A stretch of DNA of 64,000 nt, taken from positions 1 to 64,000 of the forward strand of contig NZ_KB908455.1 of assembly GCF_000381965.1 (NCBI RefSeq), given 5' to 3'. Made by a program: the position numbers and the translations under genes. Positions 56,369 to 64,000 of this stretch are shown here, in pieces. The notes below the pieces were generated by a model, which was given only the letters and a program-made list of their open reading frames with translations, had not been told where the DNA came from and did not search any database. Numbering within the stretch: position 1 is the first letter of the stretch; each line of letters opens with the position of its first letter. The DNA is from Oceanimonas smirnovii ATCC BAA-899. GTDB taxonomy: Bacteria > Pseudomonadota > Gammaproteobacteria > Enterobacterales > Aeromonadaceae.

Positions 56369-57217
56369 TTAAAAAGTGAGCGCCTTGGCCTCAACACTCT
56401 TGACCCCACGTATATTCTGGGCATGTTCGATGGCCAGCGCTCGTTCTGCGCCACTGTGTACCTTGCCACTGAGATGGACCACGCCGTCTTCCGTGGTAAC
56501 CGCTATATCGGAGCTGCTGACATTGCTGGAATACATAAAGGTCGCCTTCACCTTCATGGTGATCCAGCTGTCGGACATCCCGTGCCCGGCCCCTTTTCCC
56601 GTCTCTTTGGGCTTATTTTTGGTGATATTCGGTTCTATCCGCAGCTGGTTGTCCACGCCCTGCACGCCGCGGGTGCTCGCGGCCTGCCTCTCGGCGAATT
56701 CCCTGGCTTCGGCGCTGCCGGCCGCCCCCTTCAGTGTGACCTTGCCTCTTTCGGTTGTCACTTCCACGGCCAGGCCGTCGGCATGCTTGCTCCACAACAG
56801 CTTAGACTTGACCGCCGCGGTCATGGAGACGTCATCGACCCGCTCGCCATAACTGCGCCCGCCGGTCGGCGCCGGCAGCGCATAACCTGCCTTCACCTGG
56901 ATATCGTTGTTAACGGAGGTGATCCCCTCCACCCCCAGGGCAATCTCCTCGGCCAGCTCTTTATTGACGGCCTCGTCCACCACGCCGGTAAGGGTCGCCT
57001 CGCCGTCTTGAACCACCACCAGCAGATCGTTGGCCCGCAAATAGGGGCTCAGGATATAAGTGGTCCAAATCTGGGTTTCCATCCTGATATCAGACATTTC
57101 ATAGGGCCGGGTCTGGGTTTGTGCGCCGAGCGAAGCACTGAAAACGGCGAGCAGCAGTAACCCGCCCAGCGCCATCATTACTTTCAACTGCTGATACTGT
57201 ATATGGAAAATATGCAT
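56369..57217 (-). CDS. Periplasmic protein with three BON domains
   Basis: A 282-residue exported protein. After a hydrophobic signal segment (MMALGGLLLLAVFSASLGAQ) come three BON domains, each with a strand-helix pattern ending in a GV.SV-type turn: QDGEATLTGVVDEAVNKELA, ERGKVTLKGAAGSAEAREFA and EDGVVHLSGKVHSGAERALA. BON proteins such as OsmY bind membranes and protect against osmotic or envelope stress. GGAG and AAGG precede the ATG. It lies in a cluster of small stress-type genes. Confidence 0.93.
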   Translation of the reverse strand: MHIFHIQYQQLKVMMALGGLLLLAVFSASLGAQTQTRPYEMSDIRMETQIWTTYILSPYLRANDLLVVVQDGEATLTGVVDEAVNKELAEEIALGVEGITSVNNDIQVKAGYALPAPTGGRSYGERVDDVSMTAAVKSKLLWSKHADGLAVEVTTERGKVTLKGAAGSAEAREFAERQAASTRGVQGVDNQLRIEPNITKNKPKETGKGAGHGMSDSWITMKVKATFMYSSNVSSSDIAVTTEDGVVHLSGKVHSGAERALAIEHAQNIRGVKSVEAKALTF

Positions 57218-57381
57218 AGCCTTTCTCCGGAATAAACCAATACGAAAGCCTGTGTTCCGCTACCGGACCCGGCCACGCCGCTGAGGCGGCATGGCCGGGG
57301 TTAACGATCGCAGGGCGTTATCATCCGCTCCGTCCATGGACTGGTACCGCCCTGCGACCTCGAGCCCCTTTTTATCGGCCT

Positions 57382-57543
57382 CTACTTCTTGGCTTCGGGG
57401 CGTTGCGGCTTGGGCTCTTGCTGGCCCTGCGCTTTACGGGGTTCTTGTTGCTCTTCGCCCAGTTTGCGCTGTTGCTGGGGATCCTGGGGAGCCGTTTTTT
57501 TGCCGGGCTGCTCGGGTTGGTTGGGTTTGTGTGACTTGTCCAT
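57382..57543 (-). CDS. Small hydrophilic Pro/Gln/Lys-rich protein
   Basis: A 53-residue ORF with ATG at 57543 and GAGG upstream. The start is MDKSHKPNQPEQPGKKTAPQ and the end KPQRPEAKK. It is built almost only of Lys, Gln, Pro, Glu and a few other polar residues, with no Cys, Phe, Tyr or Trp, so it should be disordered and heat-soluble, like small stress-induced hydrophilins. No family recognised. Composition, ribosome site and position within a same-strand stress cluster argue that it is real. Confidence 0.7.
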   Translation of the reverse strand: MDKSHKPNQPEQPGKKTAPQDPQQQRKLGEEQQEPRKAQGQQEPKPQRPEAKK

Positions 57544-57766
57544 AATAACCTCGGAGTGTTAACCGTCCGCGAAATTGCGGGCTGGCTACAAGGTAACAAT
57601 GACAGGGAATCGGTACGGCGTCGGTACGTTGTCGCGCATAACGGGAAATACTTGCTGAACTGCATCTGATGAATGTAAAGGATGGGTTGGCAGGCCAGGG
57701 ACGAGGAAAATGCCCCCGGGGCCTGATGACCCCAAGGACGCATGTTAATTTTACTCTTCGATCGCC

Positions 57767-57955
57767 TCAGCCGACACGTATGCCGTCCAGGGCGCCCAGA
57801 ACGCCGAACGCCTGCAACAGCCAGATGACCACGGCAATAACGACAACGATATTAAGGATATTTTTGATCTTTCGATCCATGGGTATGTAAGCGTTAACCA
57901 GCCAAAGCAGAACACCCACCACAATCAGCACGATAACCAGGTTAATAAGCGGCAT
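57767..57955 (-). CDS. Thivi_2564-type small membrane protein
   Basis: A 62-residue protein made of two hydrophobic helices (LINLVIVLIVVGVLLWLVNAY and ILNIVVVIAVVIWLLQAFGVL) joined by IPMDRKIKN. The pattern matches the Thivi_2564 family of short membrane proteins of unknown function as I recall it. GGAGAG lies upstream of the ATG. Confidence 0.85.
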   Translation of the reverse strand: MPLINLVIVLIVVGVLLWLVNAYIPMDRKIKNILNIVVVIAVVIWLLQAFGVLGALDGIRVG

Positions 57956-58020
57956 GAGGACTCTCCTGTGAGATAAATCCGGTATAACCTGTTGGTAGAA
58001 AAACTACCATCAGGGCCAGT

Positions 58021-58581
58021 CTACCGATTGATACGAGAAATCTTGGTGCCTTCTATGCTGAGCCCCGCCATCAGTCCCTGCTGGCTGAAAATAAACGCAT
58101 AGGCATCATGTTGCAGCGACGAGGTCGACAGGTTTTTTGCGACCCCTTCGTCCACCACCACCACGGTGGGACCAACACCCAGCTCCCAGCCTTGGGTATC
58201 TTCAACATAGCGCACTGCCTCCTCGGTCATCAGAAACACTGCATAGCCATAGGTCTGGGCGCCAATCTGCAGACCCCAGGATCCGGAAACCGAATTGTAG
58301 TAATCGACGGTCGAGTCACCTTTTATCAGCACGCCTTCACCATAGCTGCCGCCAAACACCAGCCCCGCCTTCACCATATTCGGGAATACCAGTACCCCCT
58401 TGGCCGTGTGCGAAAAGCTCTCGGCGATAGGTTCGGTGCGATACAGGGTCTGCAGCGCCTGACGGGAATCCCTGTCCAGATCATCCGCAGTGGCCGCGAC
58501 GGCCTGATTATTCACCGCCGGCAGGACGAAGAGAGCCGTCGCCAGGATGAACGCGAACACATTGCGTTGTAAGCTGTACAT
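58021..58581 (-). CDS. SYLF/Ysc84-like lipid-binding exported protein
   Basis: A 186-residue protein with a signal peptide (NVFAFILATALFVLPAVNNQAVA) and a SYLF/Ysc84 domain: AKGVLVFPNMVKAGLVFGGSYGEGVL, SWGLQIGAQTYGYAVFLM and the C-terminal DAYAFIFSQQGLMAGLSIEG. SYLF domains bind phosphoinositides in eukaryotes; bacterial homologues are periplasmic and uncharacterised. The ATG at 58581 has GGAG at an eight-base spacing; ATGs at 58587 and further upstream fit less well. Confidence 0.9.
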   Translation of the reverse strand: MYSLQRNVFAFILATALFVLPAVNNQAVAATADDLDRDSRQALQTLYRTEPIAESFSHTAKGVLVFPNMVKAGLVFGGSYGEGVLIKGDSTVDYYNSVSGSWGLQIGAQTYGYAVFLMTEEAVRYVEDTQGWELGVGPTVVVVDEGVAKNLSTSSLQHDAYAFIFSQQGLMAGLSIEGTKISRINR

Positions 58582-58659
58582 AATCATTACTCCTTCACAT
58601 AACATCCTCCACCGTCACGAGCCATAACGATGGCTTCTTCAGTGGCGTAGTGCTTGCGG

Positions 58660-58812
58660 TCAGATCCGCCCCAGCAACAGCAACACCACCACAATAACCA
58701 GCACAACCCCCAGTACCCCGCTCGGAGCGAAGCCCCAATTACGGCTGTAAGGCCAGGTTGGAATAGCGCCGATCAACAGCAAGACCAGCAGAATTAACAG
58801 AATGGTACCCAT
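58660..58812 (-). CDS. DUF3309-type small membrane protein
   Basis: A 50-residue protein starting MGTILLILLVLLLIGAIPTW, followed by PYSRNWGFAPSG and a second hydrophobic helix (VLGVVLVIVVVLLLLGRI). This two-helix form with PTWPYSRNWG matches the DUF3309 family. Function unknown; often found near stress genes. GGGAGG lies seven bases before the ATG. The long frame continuing upstream to 59487 is spurious. Confidence 0.88.
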   Translation of the reverse strand: MGTILLILLVLLLIGAIPTWPYSRNWGFAPSGVLGVVLVIVVVLLLLGRI

Positions 58813-59196
58813 AGCGATGCCTCCCGACAGGTGACCAACAAGGATGTCGGCAGATGCCGAACCCCGTTTGCGGGCGCAGCGACGGACATTGCCTGCCACG
58901 CCGTTCGGGTGATACCGATAACAGAACGACCAGCATGGCACTCGGTCATCATCACCTGACTCCCACTTTACTCTCACTGAAAACATCGTCTGTTCGTTAG
59001 CGCACACGGACCGCCAGACCTGTTTCGATGCTATGTACGCCATCGCACAGACAGCCCCCAACCGGATGAATAATCTTGTACTTGGCGGCGTCGACCATGT
59101 TGACCATGGCGATGTCGTACATGCGGTACCACCGTCATGACGAACACGGGAAACCGCACTTGGAACTCGACCGGCCGCACCGCCACAGGAGGCGAT
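58813..59196. other. 384-base region without a clear gene
   Basis: Between the divergent DUF3309-type and HiPIP genes I see no convincing gene. A 41-codon minus-strand ORF (58997-59122; it begins MYDIAMVNMVDAAKYKIIHP and contains GGCLCDG) has no clear ribosome site and could be a remnant. The region must hold the promoters of both flanking units; none was strong enough to call. Confidence 0.5.
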
Positions 59197-59571
59197 ATGA
59201 ACCGGAATTGCACCCACCTTCACCGCACAGGGGCGACACACAACGTCGGGGGCAAGGCCCAGGCCGCCGAAGACCCGGGCCGCAGGAAAGTCTTGCGTGG
59301 CGCTCTGGTCATGGGCTGCAGCCTGTTGATCCCCGTCGCCCTGGTGGGCTGTGAACCCAAACCGGAGATCCCGTCCCGGGGGGCGGACGACACCCCCGCC
59401 ACTCCCCAGGCGGCCAAGGTTCCGCAGGCCAGTGTGCAATATCAAGTCCATCCCAACGAAGGCAGACAGTGCAGCCAGTGCCAGCACTTTATCGCCGAGT
59501 CAAGCAGTTGCCGGTTAGTGGCTGGCAACATCAGTAATACCGGTTGGTGTAGCCTGTGGACCGCGGCTTGA
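59197..59571 (+). CDS. High-potential iron-sulfur protein (HiPIP), Tat-exported
   Basis: A 124-residue small electron carrier. A twin-Arg export signal (GRRKVLRGALVMGCSLLIP) lies about residues 29-52 and a possible lipobox ALVGC follows. The mature C-terminus has four Cys in the order C-x2-C-x9-C-x12-C (QCSQCQHF, SCRLV, GWCSLW), as expected for a [4Fe-4S] HiPIP of the compact type. HiPIPs are periplasmic carriers, typically in phototrophs, halophiles and iron oxidisers; finding one here within a stress cluster is unusual. CAGGAGG precedes the ATG at 59197. Confidence 0.85.
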   Translation: MNRNCTHLHRTGATHNVGGKAQAAEDPGRRKVLRGALVMGCSLLIPVALVGCEPKPEIPSRGADDTPATPQAAKVPQASVQYQVHPNEGRQCSQCQHFIAESSSCRLVAGNISNTGWCSLWTAA

Positions 59572-59644
59572 AGCGGCATGGTTACCCCCTCGGCCTTGCC
59601 GGCCATGGTACCGGCGGGCTCATCCATCAATACAGGAGTGACAT

Positions 59645-59848
59645 ATGAACTGGGATATCGTGGAAGGCAACTGGAAGCAGTTTAAGGGCAAGGTCCAGAC
59701 GCAATGGGGCAAGCTGACCGACGATCAACTCGACGTTATTGCCGGCAAACGCGAAGAGCTGGCGGGCAAGCTCCAGGAAGCCTACGGCATCAGCAAGGAT
59801 GAAGCCGAACAGCAGATCAAGGACTTTGAAGAGCAAAACAAAGACTGA
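59645..59848 (+). CDS. CsbD family stress protein
   Basis: A 67-residue hydrophilic helical protein, MNWDIVEGNWKQFKGKVQTQ, with WGKLTDDQLDVIAGKREELAGKLQ, the CsbD-like signature (YjbJ of E. coli). These are abundant general-stress proteins of unknown action. AGGAGTG lies upstream of the ATG. It follows the HiPIP gene on the same strand. Confidence 0.95.
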   Translation: MNWDIVEGNWKQFKGKVQTQWGKLTDDQLDVIAGKREELAGKLQEAYGISKDEAEQQIKDFEEQNKD

Positions 59849-59862
59849 GCTAAACAGTACCG

Positions 59863-59882
59863 TCCCGGGCCTCCCCGGGACA
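59863..59882 (+). terminator. Hairpin after csbD-type gene
   Basis: GTCCCGGG-CCTC-CCCGGGAC, a perfect eight-base stem, 15 bases after the stop. It lacks a T run, so termination efficiency is uncertain. The following 220 bases up to the his promoter are AT-rich and hold no convincing gene. Confidence 0.5.
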
Positions 59883-60108
59883 ATAAGCCCCAAACCACTC
59901 AGCCCCGCATCCATTTATGGGAACGGTTAATGAGGGCCACCGCCGCTGGGATCAAATTCAATATTCAACGCTATAAGTACCCGCCAGAGCAGAGTAAAAT
60001 CACTATAAATAACAATGACGCGGAGCATATCTCCAAAATCCTATCGCTCAGTCCCTGCTCCGCCATAAGACCACCCTCGTCCTCCGTCAAGTTTCTCCGA
60101 TTACGGGG

Positions 60109-60137
60109 TTGGCAAAGTCTCCCCAGCTTGCTAATGT
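60109..60137 (+). promoter_or_regulatory. Predicted his operon promoter
   Basis: TTGGCA at 60109-60114 and TAATGT at 60132-60137 separated by 17 bases. The start would fall near 60144, about 33 bases before the hisL leader ATG. Confidence 0.65.
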
Positions 60138-60176
60138 AAACGCAGATCATTTGAGATACTCAGGCTTATCCTTATT

Positions 60177-60224
60177 ATGAACACCCTGCACATCGCCAAG
60201 CATCACCATCATCATCCACACTAG
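60177..60224 (+). CDS. hisL: his operon leader peptide
   Basis: A 15-codon leader peptide, MNTLHIAKHHHHHPH, with seven His codons, five of them consecutive. Ribosome stalling at these codons when charged tRNA-His is scarce controls the downstream attenuator. TTATCCTTATT precedes the ATG, a weak ribosome site. The position just after a promoter and just before a terminator is the classical arrangement. Confidence 0.93.
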   Translation: MNTLHIAKHHHHHPH

Positions 60225-60241
60225 TCTTTCAGAACTTTTTT

Positions 60242-60318
60242 CTGGAAGACCTTGCGCTTGGCGGCTTCCAGCAGGACAGAATTTATGACCCCCGGAAGCT
60301 TGGCTTTCGGGGGTTTTT
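60242..60318 (+). promoter_or_regulatory. his operon attenuator
   Basis: CTGGAAG near 60242 can pair with CTTCCAG near 60264 as one alternative arm. The terminator proper is CCCCCGGAAGC-TTG-GCTTTCGGGGG (one bulge) at 60289-60313 followed by TTTTT. Together with hisL it makes a transcription attenuator responding to His-tRNA charging, by analogy with the E. coli and Salmonella his operon. Confidence 0.9.
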
Positions 60319-60357
60319 CGTTTTCAGGACTCACATCACCAACAAGGAACACAGCTT

Positions 60358-61260
60358 ATGACTTTGGATAACACCCGTCTTCGTATTGCCATTCAGAAAT
60401 CCGGCCGCCTGAGCAAGGAATGCCAGAAGCTGCTGAAAGGCTGTGGCGTTAAACTCAACATTCGTGAACAGCGCCTGATTGCTCACGCCGAAAACATGCC
60501 CATCGATCTGCTGCTGGTGCGCGACGATGACATTCCCGGTCTGGTGATGGACGGCGTGGTGGATCTGGGTGTGGTGGGTGAAAACGTGCTGGAAGAAACC
60601 CTGATGGAGCGCAAGGCCACCAATGAGCCCGCCGACTACACCGAGCTCAAGCGCCTGGACTTTGGCGGCTGCCGGCTGTCACTGGCAGTGGCTGATGACT
60701 TTGACTATCAGGGCCCCAAAAGCCTGGAAGGCAAACGTATTGCCACCTCCTACCCCTGGCTGCTGAAGCGCTTTATGGACCAGCAGGGCGTCAAGTTCAA
60801 AAGCGTAATGCTGAACGGCTCGGTCGAAGTGGCCCCCCGCGCCGGTGTGGCCGATGCCATCTGTGATCTGGTGTCGACCGGTGCCACCCTGGAAGCCAAC
60901 GGCCTGGTGGAAGCGGACGTGATTTTCCGCTCCAAGGCGGTGCTTATTCAAAGCGGTGCCGAGCTGTCTGCCGGCAAACAGCAGATTATCGACAAGCTGC
61001 TGCCACGCATTCAGGGTCTGCAACAGGCCCGGGAAAGCAAATACATTATGCTGCACGCTCCCAAAGACAAGCTGGAAGCCGTGATTGATCTGCTGCCCGG
61101 TGCCGAGCGCCCCACCATTATGCAGCTGGCCGGCGACACCAATCAGGTGGCCATTCACATGGTGAGCAGCGAAGACATGTTCTGGGAAACCATGGAAGGT
61201 CTGAAGAGCCTGGGTGCCTCTTCCATTCTGGTGCTGCCCATTGAGAAGATGATGGAGTAA
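60358..61260 (+). CDS. hisG: ATP phosphoribosyltransferase (long form)
   Basis: First enzyme of histidine synthesis, joining ATP and PRPP. At 300 residues it is the long, hexameric form with a C-terminal His-feedback domain, so no HisZ is needed. Landmarks are [32 protein letters not shown] and [12 protein letters not shown], the PRPP loop in [14 protein letters not shown], and a C-terminal ending [17 protein letters not shown]. Starts 40 bases after the attenuator. Confidence 0.98.
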   Translation: MTLDNTRLRIAIQKSGRLSKECQKLLKGCGVKLNIREQRLIAHAENMPIDLLLVRDDDIPGLVMDGVVDLGVVGENVLEETLMERKATNEPADYTELKRLDFGGCRLSLAVADDFDYQGPKSLEGKRIATSYPWLLKRFMDQQGVKFKSVMLNGSVEVAPRAGVADAICDLVSTGATLEANGLVEADVIFRSKAVLIQSGAELSAGKQQIIDKLLPRIQGLQQARESKYIMLHAPKDKLEAVIDLLPGAERPTIMQLAGDTNQVAIHMVSSEDMFWETMEGLKSLGASSILVLPIEKMME

Positions 61261-61262
61261 GT

Positions 61263-62555
61263 ATGAAAACCCTGGACTGGAATCAACTGAGCGCGGCCGA
61301 GCAGGCCGCTGCCCTGCGCCGGCCGGCCCTTGAACAAAGTGGCCGCGAGGCTCAGGTGGCCGGCATTATCACGCGAGTGCGCGACGGTGGCGATGCCGCC
61401 CTGCTTGAGCTGACCCGCACTCTGGACAAGGCCGAACGCGACAGCCTTGAGCTGACGCAGGCCGAGATTGACGCCGCCGGCGCGCGCATCAGCGATGAGC
61501 TGAAAGCCGCCATTGAGCTGGCCATTGGCAATATTGAGCGTTTTCACAGCGCTCAGCTGCCCGAGCCGGTGATTCAGGACACGGCCCCGGGCGTGCGCTG
61601 CGAGCTGCACTATCAGCCCATCACTAATGTGGGCCTGTATGTGCCCGGCGGCAGCGCGCCGCTGGTGTCTACTGTGATGATGCTGGCCATTCCGGCGCGC
61701 CTGGCCGGTTGTGAGCGAGTGGTGCTGTGCTCACCGCCGCCCATCAATGATGCCATTGTCTACACCGCCGCCCGCTGTGGCGTGGACGCCATTTATACCC
61801 TTGGCGGCGCTCAGGCCATTGCCGCCATGGCCTATGGCAGCGAGACTGTGACCAAGGTGGACAAGATTTTCGGCCCCGGTAACGCCTGGGTGACCGAGGC
61901 CAAGCAGCAGGTCTCCGGGGATGTGGACGGTGCCGCCATCGACATGCCCGCCGGCCCGTCCGAGGTGCTGGTGATTGCCGATGAATTTGCCGACGCCGAC
62001 TTTATTGCGTCCGACCTGTTGTCGCAGGCCGAGCACGGCCCCGACTCTCAGGTGATCCTGGTCACGCCAAGCCGGGATTTTGCCGGCAAGGTAGACGAAG
62101 CCCTGGAGCGCCAGCTGGCAGGGCTGTCCCGGGCTGAGATTGCCCGTCAGGCTCTGAGTGAAAGCCGCACCTTTATCTGCAACACCCTGGATGAGGCCGC
62201 TGCTATCTCCAATGCCTATGCCCCCGAGCATTTAATTGTGCAGACCGAGAACCCCCGCGCCCTGCTGCCCAAACTGAAAAATGCCGGCTCCATCTTTCTG
62301 GGTGCCTGGACGCCGGAGTCGGTGGGTGATTACGCCAGTGGCACCAACCACACCCTGCCCACCTATGGCTATGCCCGTACCTATTCCAGCCTGGGACTGG
62401 CGGACTATCAGCGCCGCTATACGGTGCAGGAGCTGAGCCCACAAGGCCTGCGCGCCATTGGTCCGGCTGTGGAGCTGCTGGCTGCCACCGAAACCCTGGA
62501 TGCCCATAAAAATGCCGTGACCCTGCGCCTGGCAAAACTGGAGAAACAAGCATGA
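61263..62555 (+). CDS. hisD: Histidinol dehydrogenase
   Basis: Last two oxidations of histidine synthesis, from histidinol to histidine with NAD and zinc. The 430 residues include [55 protein letters not shown] and the zinc and catalytic region [10 protein letters not shown] and [10 protein letters not shown]. It begins two bases after hisG and overlaps hisC by four bases. Confidence 0.98.
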   Translation: MKTLDWNQLSAAEQAAALRRPALEQSGREAQVAGIITRVRDGGDAALLELTRTLDKAERDSLELTQAEIDAAGARISDELKAAIELAIGNIERFHSAQLPEPVIQDTAPGVRCELHYQPITNVGLYVPGGSAPLVSTVMMLAIPARLAGCERVVLCSPPPINDAIVYTAARCGVDAIYTLGGAQAIAAMAYGSETVTKVDKIFGPGNAWVTEAKQQVSGDVDGAAIDMPAGPSEVLVIADEFADADFIASDLLSQAEHGPDSQVILVTPSRDFAGKVDEALERQLAGLSRAEIARQALSESRTFICNTLDEAAAISNAYAPEHLIVQTENPRALLPKLKNAGSIFLGAWTPESVGDYASGTNHTLPTYGYARTYSSLGLADYQRRYTVQELSPQGLRAIGPAVELLAATETLDAHKNAVTLRLAKLEKQA

Positions 62556-63610
62556 GCCTGACTCAACTGGCCCGCACCAAGGTGCAGGAGCTGACGCCCT
62601 ATCAGTCGGCCCGCCGCATTGGCGGCCAGGGCCACATCTGGCTGAACGCCAACGAAGCTGCCGACAGCGGCCAGTTCAGCCTGAACTGTGAACGCCTGAA
62701 CCGCTACCCCGAGTGCCAGCCGCCCCAGGTGATTGAGCGCTATGCCGCCTATGCCGGTGTTAACCCGGAGCAGGTGCTGGTCAGCCGCGGCGGTGACGAA
62801 GGCATTGAGCTGCTCATTCGCACTTTTTGTGAGCCAGGTAGCGATCGCATTCTGATCACCTCGCCCACCTATGGCATGTATGCCATCAGCGCCGAGACCA
62901 ATGGCGTGCAGGTGGTGGATGTGCCCCTCACCCAGACTCGCCAGCCGGACTTTGACGGCATTATTGCGCGTCTGGATGAGGTCAAGATTGTGTTCCTGTG
63001 CTCCCCTAACAACCCCACCGGCGATCTGGTGGACAAGGCTGGTCTGGTACGGCTACTGAACGCCGCACAGGACAAGACGCTGGTGGTGGTGGACGAGGCC
63101 TACATTGAGTTCTGCCCCGCGCACAGTCAGGTTGAGTTGCTGAATGAATACAATAACCTGGTGATTATTCGCACCCTGTCCAAGGCCTTTGGTCTGGCGG
63201 GTATTCGCTGCGGCTTTACGCTGGCCAACCCGGAAGTGATTGGCCTGCTGCTGAAGGTAATTGCTCCTTACCCGGTGGCCGAGCCGGTGGCGCAAATTGC
63301 CGCTCAGGCCTTGAGCGAACAAGGTTTGGTGCTGATGCGTAGCCGAGTGGACGAGATTAACCGCATCAAGGAAGAGCTGGCCCAAGCGCTGCTGCAGCAC
63401 AAACAGGTACGGGAAGTGTTTGCCCCCAACGGCAACTATTTGCTGGTGCGCTTCACACCCGGCAGCGAAATATTTGCCCGCATGAGCCGGGCCGGTATCA
63501 TATTGCGCGACTTTGCAACCCGGCCGGGTCTGGCCGACTGCATTCGCATCACCATCGGCAGCCGTGCCGAAATGGACGCAGTACTCGATGTGCTGCACAA
63601 GGAGCAATAA
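62552..63610 (+). CDS. hisC: Histidinol-phosphate aminotransferase
   Basis: PLP enzyme, 352 residues, converting imidazole acetol phosphate to histidinol phosphate. Landmarks are [54 protein letters not shown] and the cofactor Lys in [15 protein letters not shown]. It overlaps hisD by an ATGA and hisB follows directly. Confidence 0.98.
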   Translation: MSLTQLARTKVQELTPYQSARRIGGQGHIWLNANEAADSGQFSLNCERLNRYPECQPPQVIERYAAYAGVNPEQVLVSRGGDEGIELLIRTFCEPGSDRILITSPTYGMYAISAETNGVQVVDVPLTQTRQPDFDGIIARLDEVKIVFLCSPNNPTGDLVDKAGLVRLLNAAQDKTLVVVDEAYIEFCPAHSQVELLNEYNNLVIIRTLSKAFGLAGIRCGFTLANPEVIGLLLKVIAPYPVAEPVAQIAAQALSEQGLVLMRSRVDEINRIKEELAQALLQHKQVREVFAPNGNYLLVRFTPGSEIFARMSRAGIILRDFATRPGLADCIRITIGSRAEMDAVLDVLHKEQ

Positions 63611-64000
63611 GTGTCTAAGGAACGCATTCTTTTTATTGACCGTGATGGCACCATGGTGGAAGAGCCGCCGGTGGACAAACAGCTGGACCGGCTCGACAAG
63701 CTGGCCTTTCTGCCCAACGTCATTCCCGCCCTGCTGACCCTGCAAAATGCCGGCTACCGGCTGGTGATGGTCACCAACCAGGACGGGCTGGGCACCGACA
63801 GCTTCCCTCAGGAAGACTTTGACGCCCCCCACAATCTGATGATGCAGATCCTCACTTCTCAGGGCGTGCGCTTTGATGATGTGCTGATTTGCCCGCACTT
63901 TCAGCACGACGACTGCGCCTGCCGCAAGCCGCGCTTAGGCCTGGTAAAAGACTACCTGCAGCAGGGCAAAATCGACTTTACCGACTCCTGGGTGATTGGC
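63611..64000 (+). CDS. hisB: Histidinol-phosphatase/IGP dehydratase, 3' end cut by window
   Basis: GTG start immediately after the hisC stop. The 130 visible residues are the N-terminal HAD phosphatase domain: [14 protein letters not shown] with both nucleophilic Asp, MVTNQDGLG, and the zinc-binding [13 protein letters not shown]. In enterics this domain is fused to imidazoleglycerol-phosphate dehydratase; the second half lies beyond the window, so the fusion is expected, not seen. Confidence 0.95.
   Translation, partial: MSKERILFIDRDGTMVEEPPVDKQLDRLDKLAFLPNVIPALLTLQNAGYRLVMVTNQDGLGTDSFPQEDFDAPHNLMMQILTSQGVRFDDVLICPHFQHDDCACRKPRLGLVKDYLQQGKIDFTDSWVIG

Noticed and set aside
57270..57300. GC-rich hairpin CCCGGCCA..TGGCCGGG as terminator of the small hydrophilic gene
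   Set aside because: No T run on the minus strand and located about 80 bases beyond the stop; function not supported.
57291..57545. 84-codon plus-strand ORF opposite the hydrophilin-like gene
   Set aside because: Antisense shadow of the 53-residue gene, which has better start signals.
58813..59487. Long upstream extension of the DUF3309-type gene to 275 codons
   Set aside because: Only the last 50 codons match the family and have a ribosome site; the extension overlaps the HiPIP gene.
59930..60139. 69-codon plus-strand ORF before the his promoter
   Set aside because: No ribosome site, unusual composition, and it overlaps the predicted his promoter elements.

Overview
The window reads as part of a gammaproteobacterial chromosome. 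Gene content and order (the thrS-infC-rpmI-rplT-pheST-ihfA operon, minCDE beside ycgLMN, a long-form hisG in an attenuated his operon, fnr-uspE-ttcA, ccoNOQP-ccoHIS) fit the Aeromonadales/Vibrionales neighbourhood; a marine Oceanimonas/Oceanisphaera/Zobellella-like bacterium is my best guess, from memory of gene order and not from a database search. Strand-biased CCCTGCCC octamers and a dif-like site at 263-290 indicate that the window starts at the replication terminus and runs outward along one replichore.

Region by region. 1-1.6 kb: the end of an apparent dif-integrated phage-like element (truncated DUF3693-like gene), the dif site, and a tyrosine recombinase. 1.7-12.3 kb: a micro-oxic respiration block, with cbb3 oxidase genes ccoNOQP behind an FNR box and an ArcA-like repeat, assembly genes ccoH, ccoI and ccoS, a SafE/TauE-like membrane protein, fnr, uspE and ttcA. 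12.3-18.5 kb: two envelope proteins, potABCD for polyamine uptake, and a cobB sirtuin. 18.5-25.5 kb: the translation operon thrS-infC-rpmI-rplT-pheS-pheT-ihfA on the minus strand; infC appears to start with AUA overlapping the thrS stop. 25.7-31.3 kb: TerB-like protein, fructosamine kinase-like protein, folM, CPXCG protein, ribE, norM and a DUF3080 lipoprotein. 31.3-35.6 kb: three tRNA-Val(GAC) genes, a PcfJ-like gene, an omega-aminotransferase, azoR, and a 620-base intergenic region holding a duplicated 14-base motif and a candidate small RNA.

35.6-49 kb: the stationary-phase module prkA-yeaH-spoVR, then fadR, dsbB, ycgNML, minCDE, rnd, a possible Arg-rich microprotein, tsaB and yoaA. 49-55.4 kb: a CPA2 antiporter, a ZIP transporter and a two-gene operon with a lipoprotein substrate-binding protein plus a PBP-PAS-GGDEF sensor. 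55.5-59.9 kb: an accessory cluster of small stress-type proteins (Crp/Fnr regulator, triple-BON protein, a 53-residue hydrophilic protein, Thivi_2564-type and DUF3309-type membrane peptides, SYLF protein, HiPIP, CsbD). 60.1-64 kb: his promoter, hisL leader, attenuator and hisGDC plus the start of hisB.

The most notable items are the dif/IMEX junction with its neighbouring recombinase, the AUA start of infC, the azoR-prkA intergenic region, the SBP/GGDEF operon and the small-protein stress island. No CRISPR array, complete insertion sequence or restriction system was seen. All calls come from reading the sequence; family names rest on recognition, not searches.
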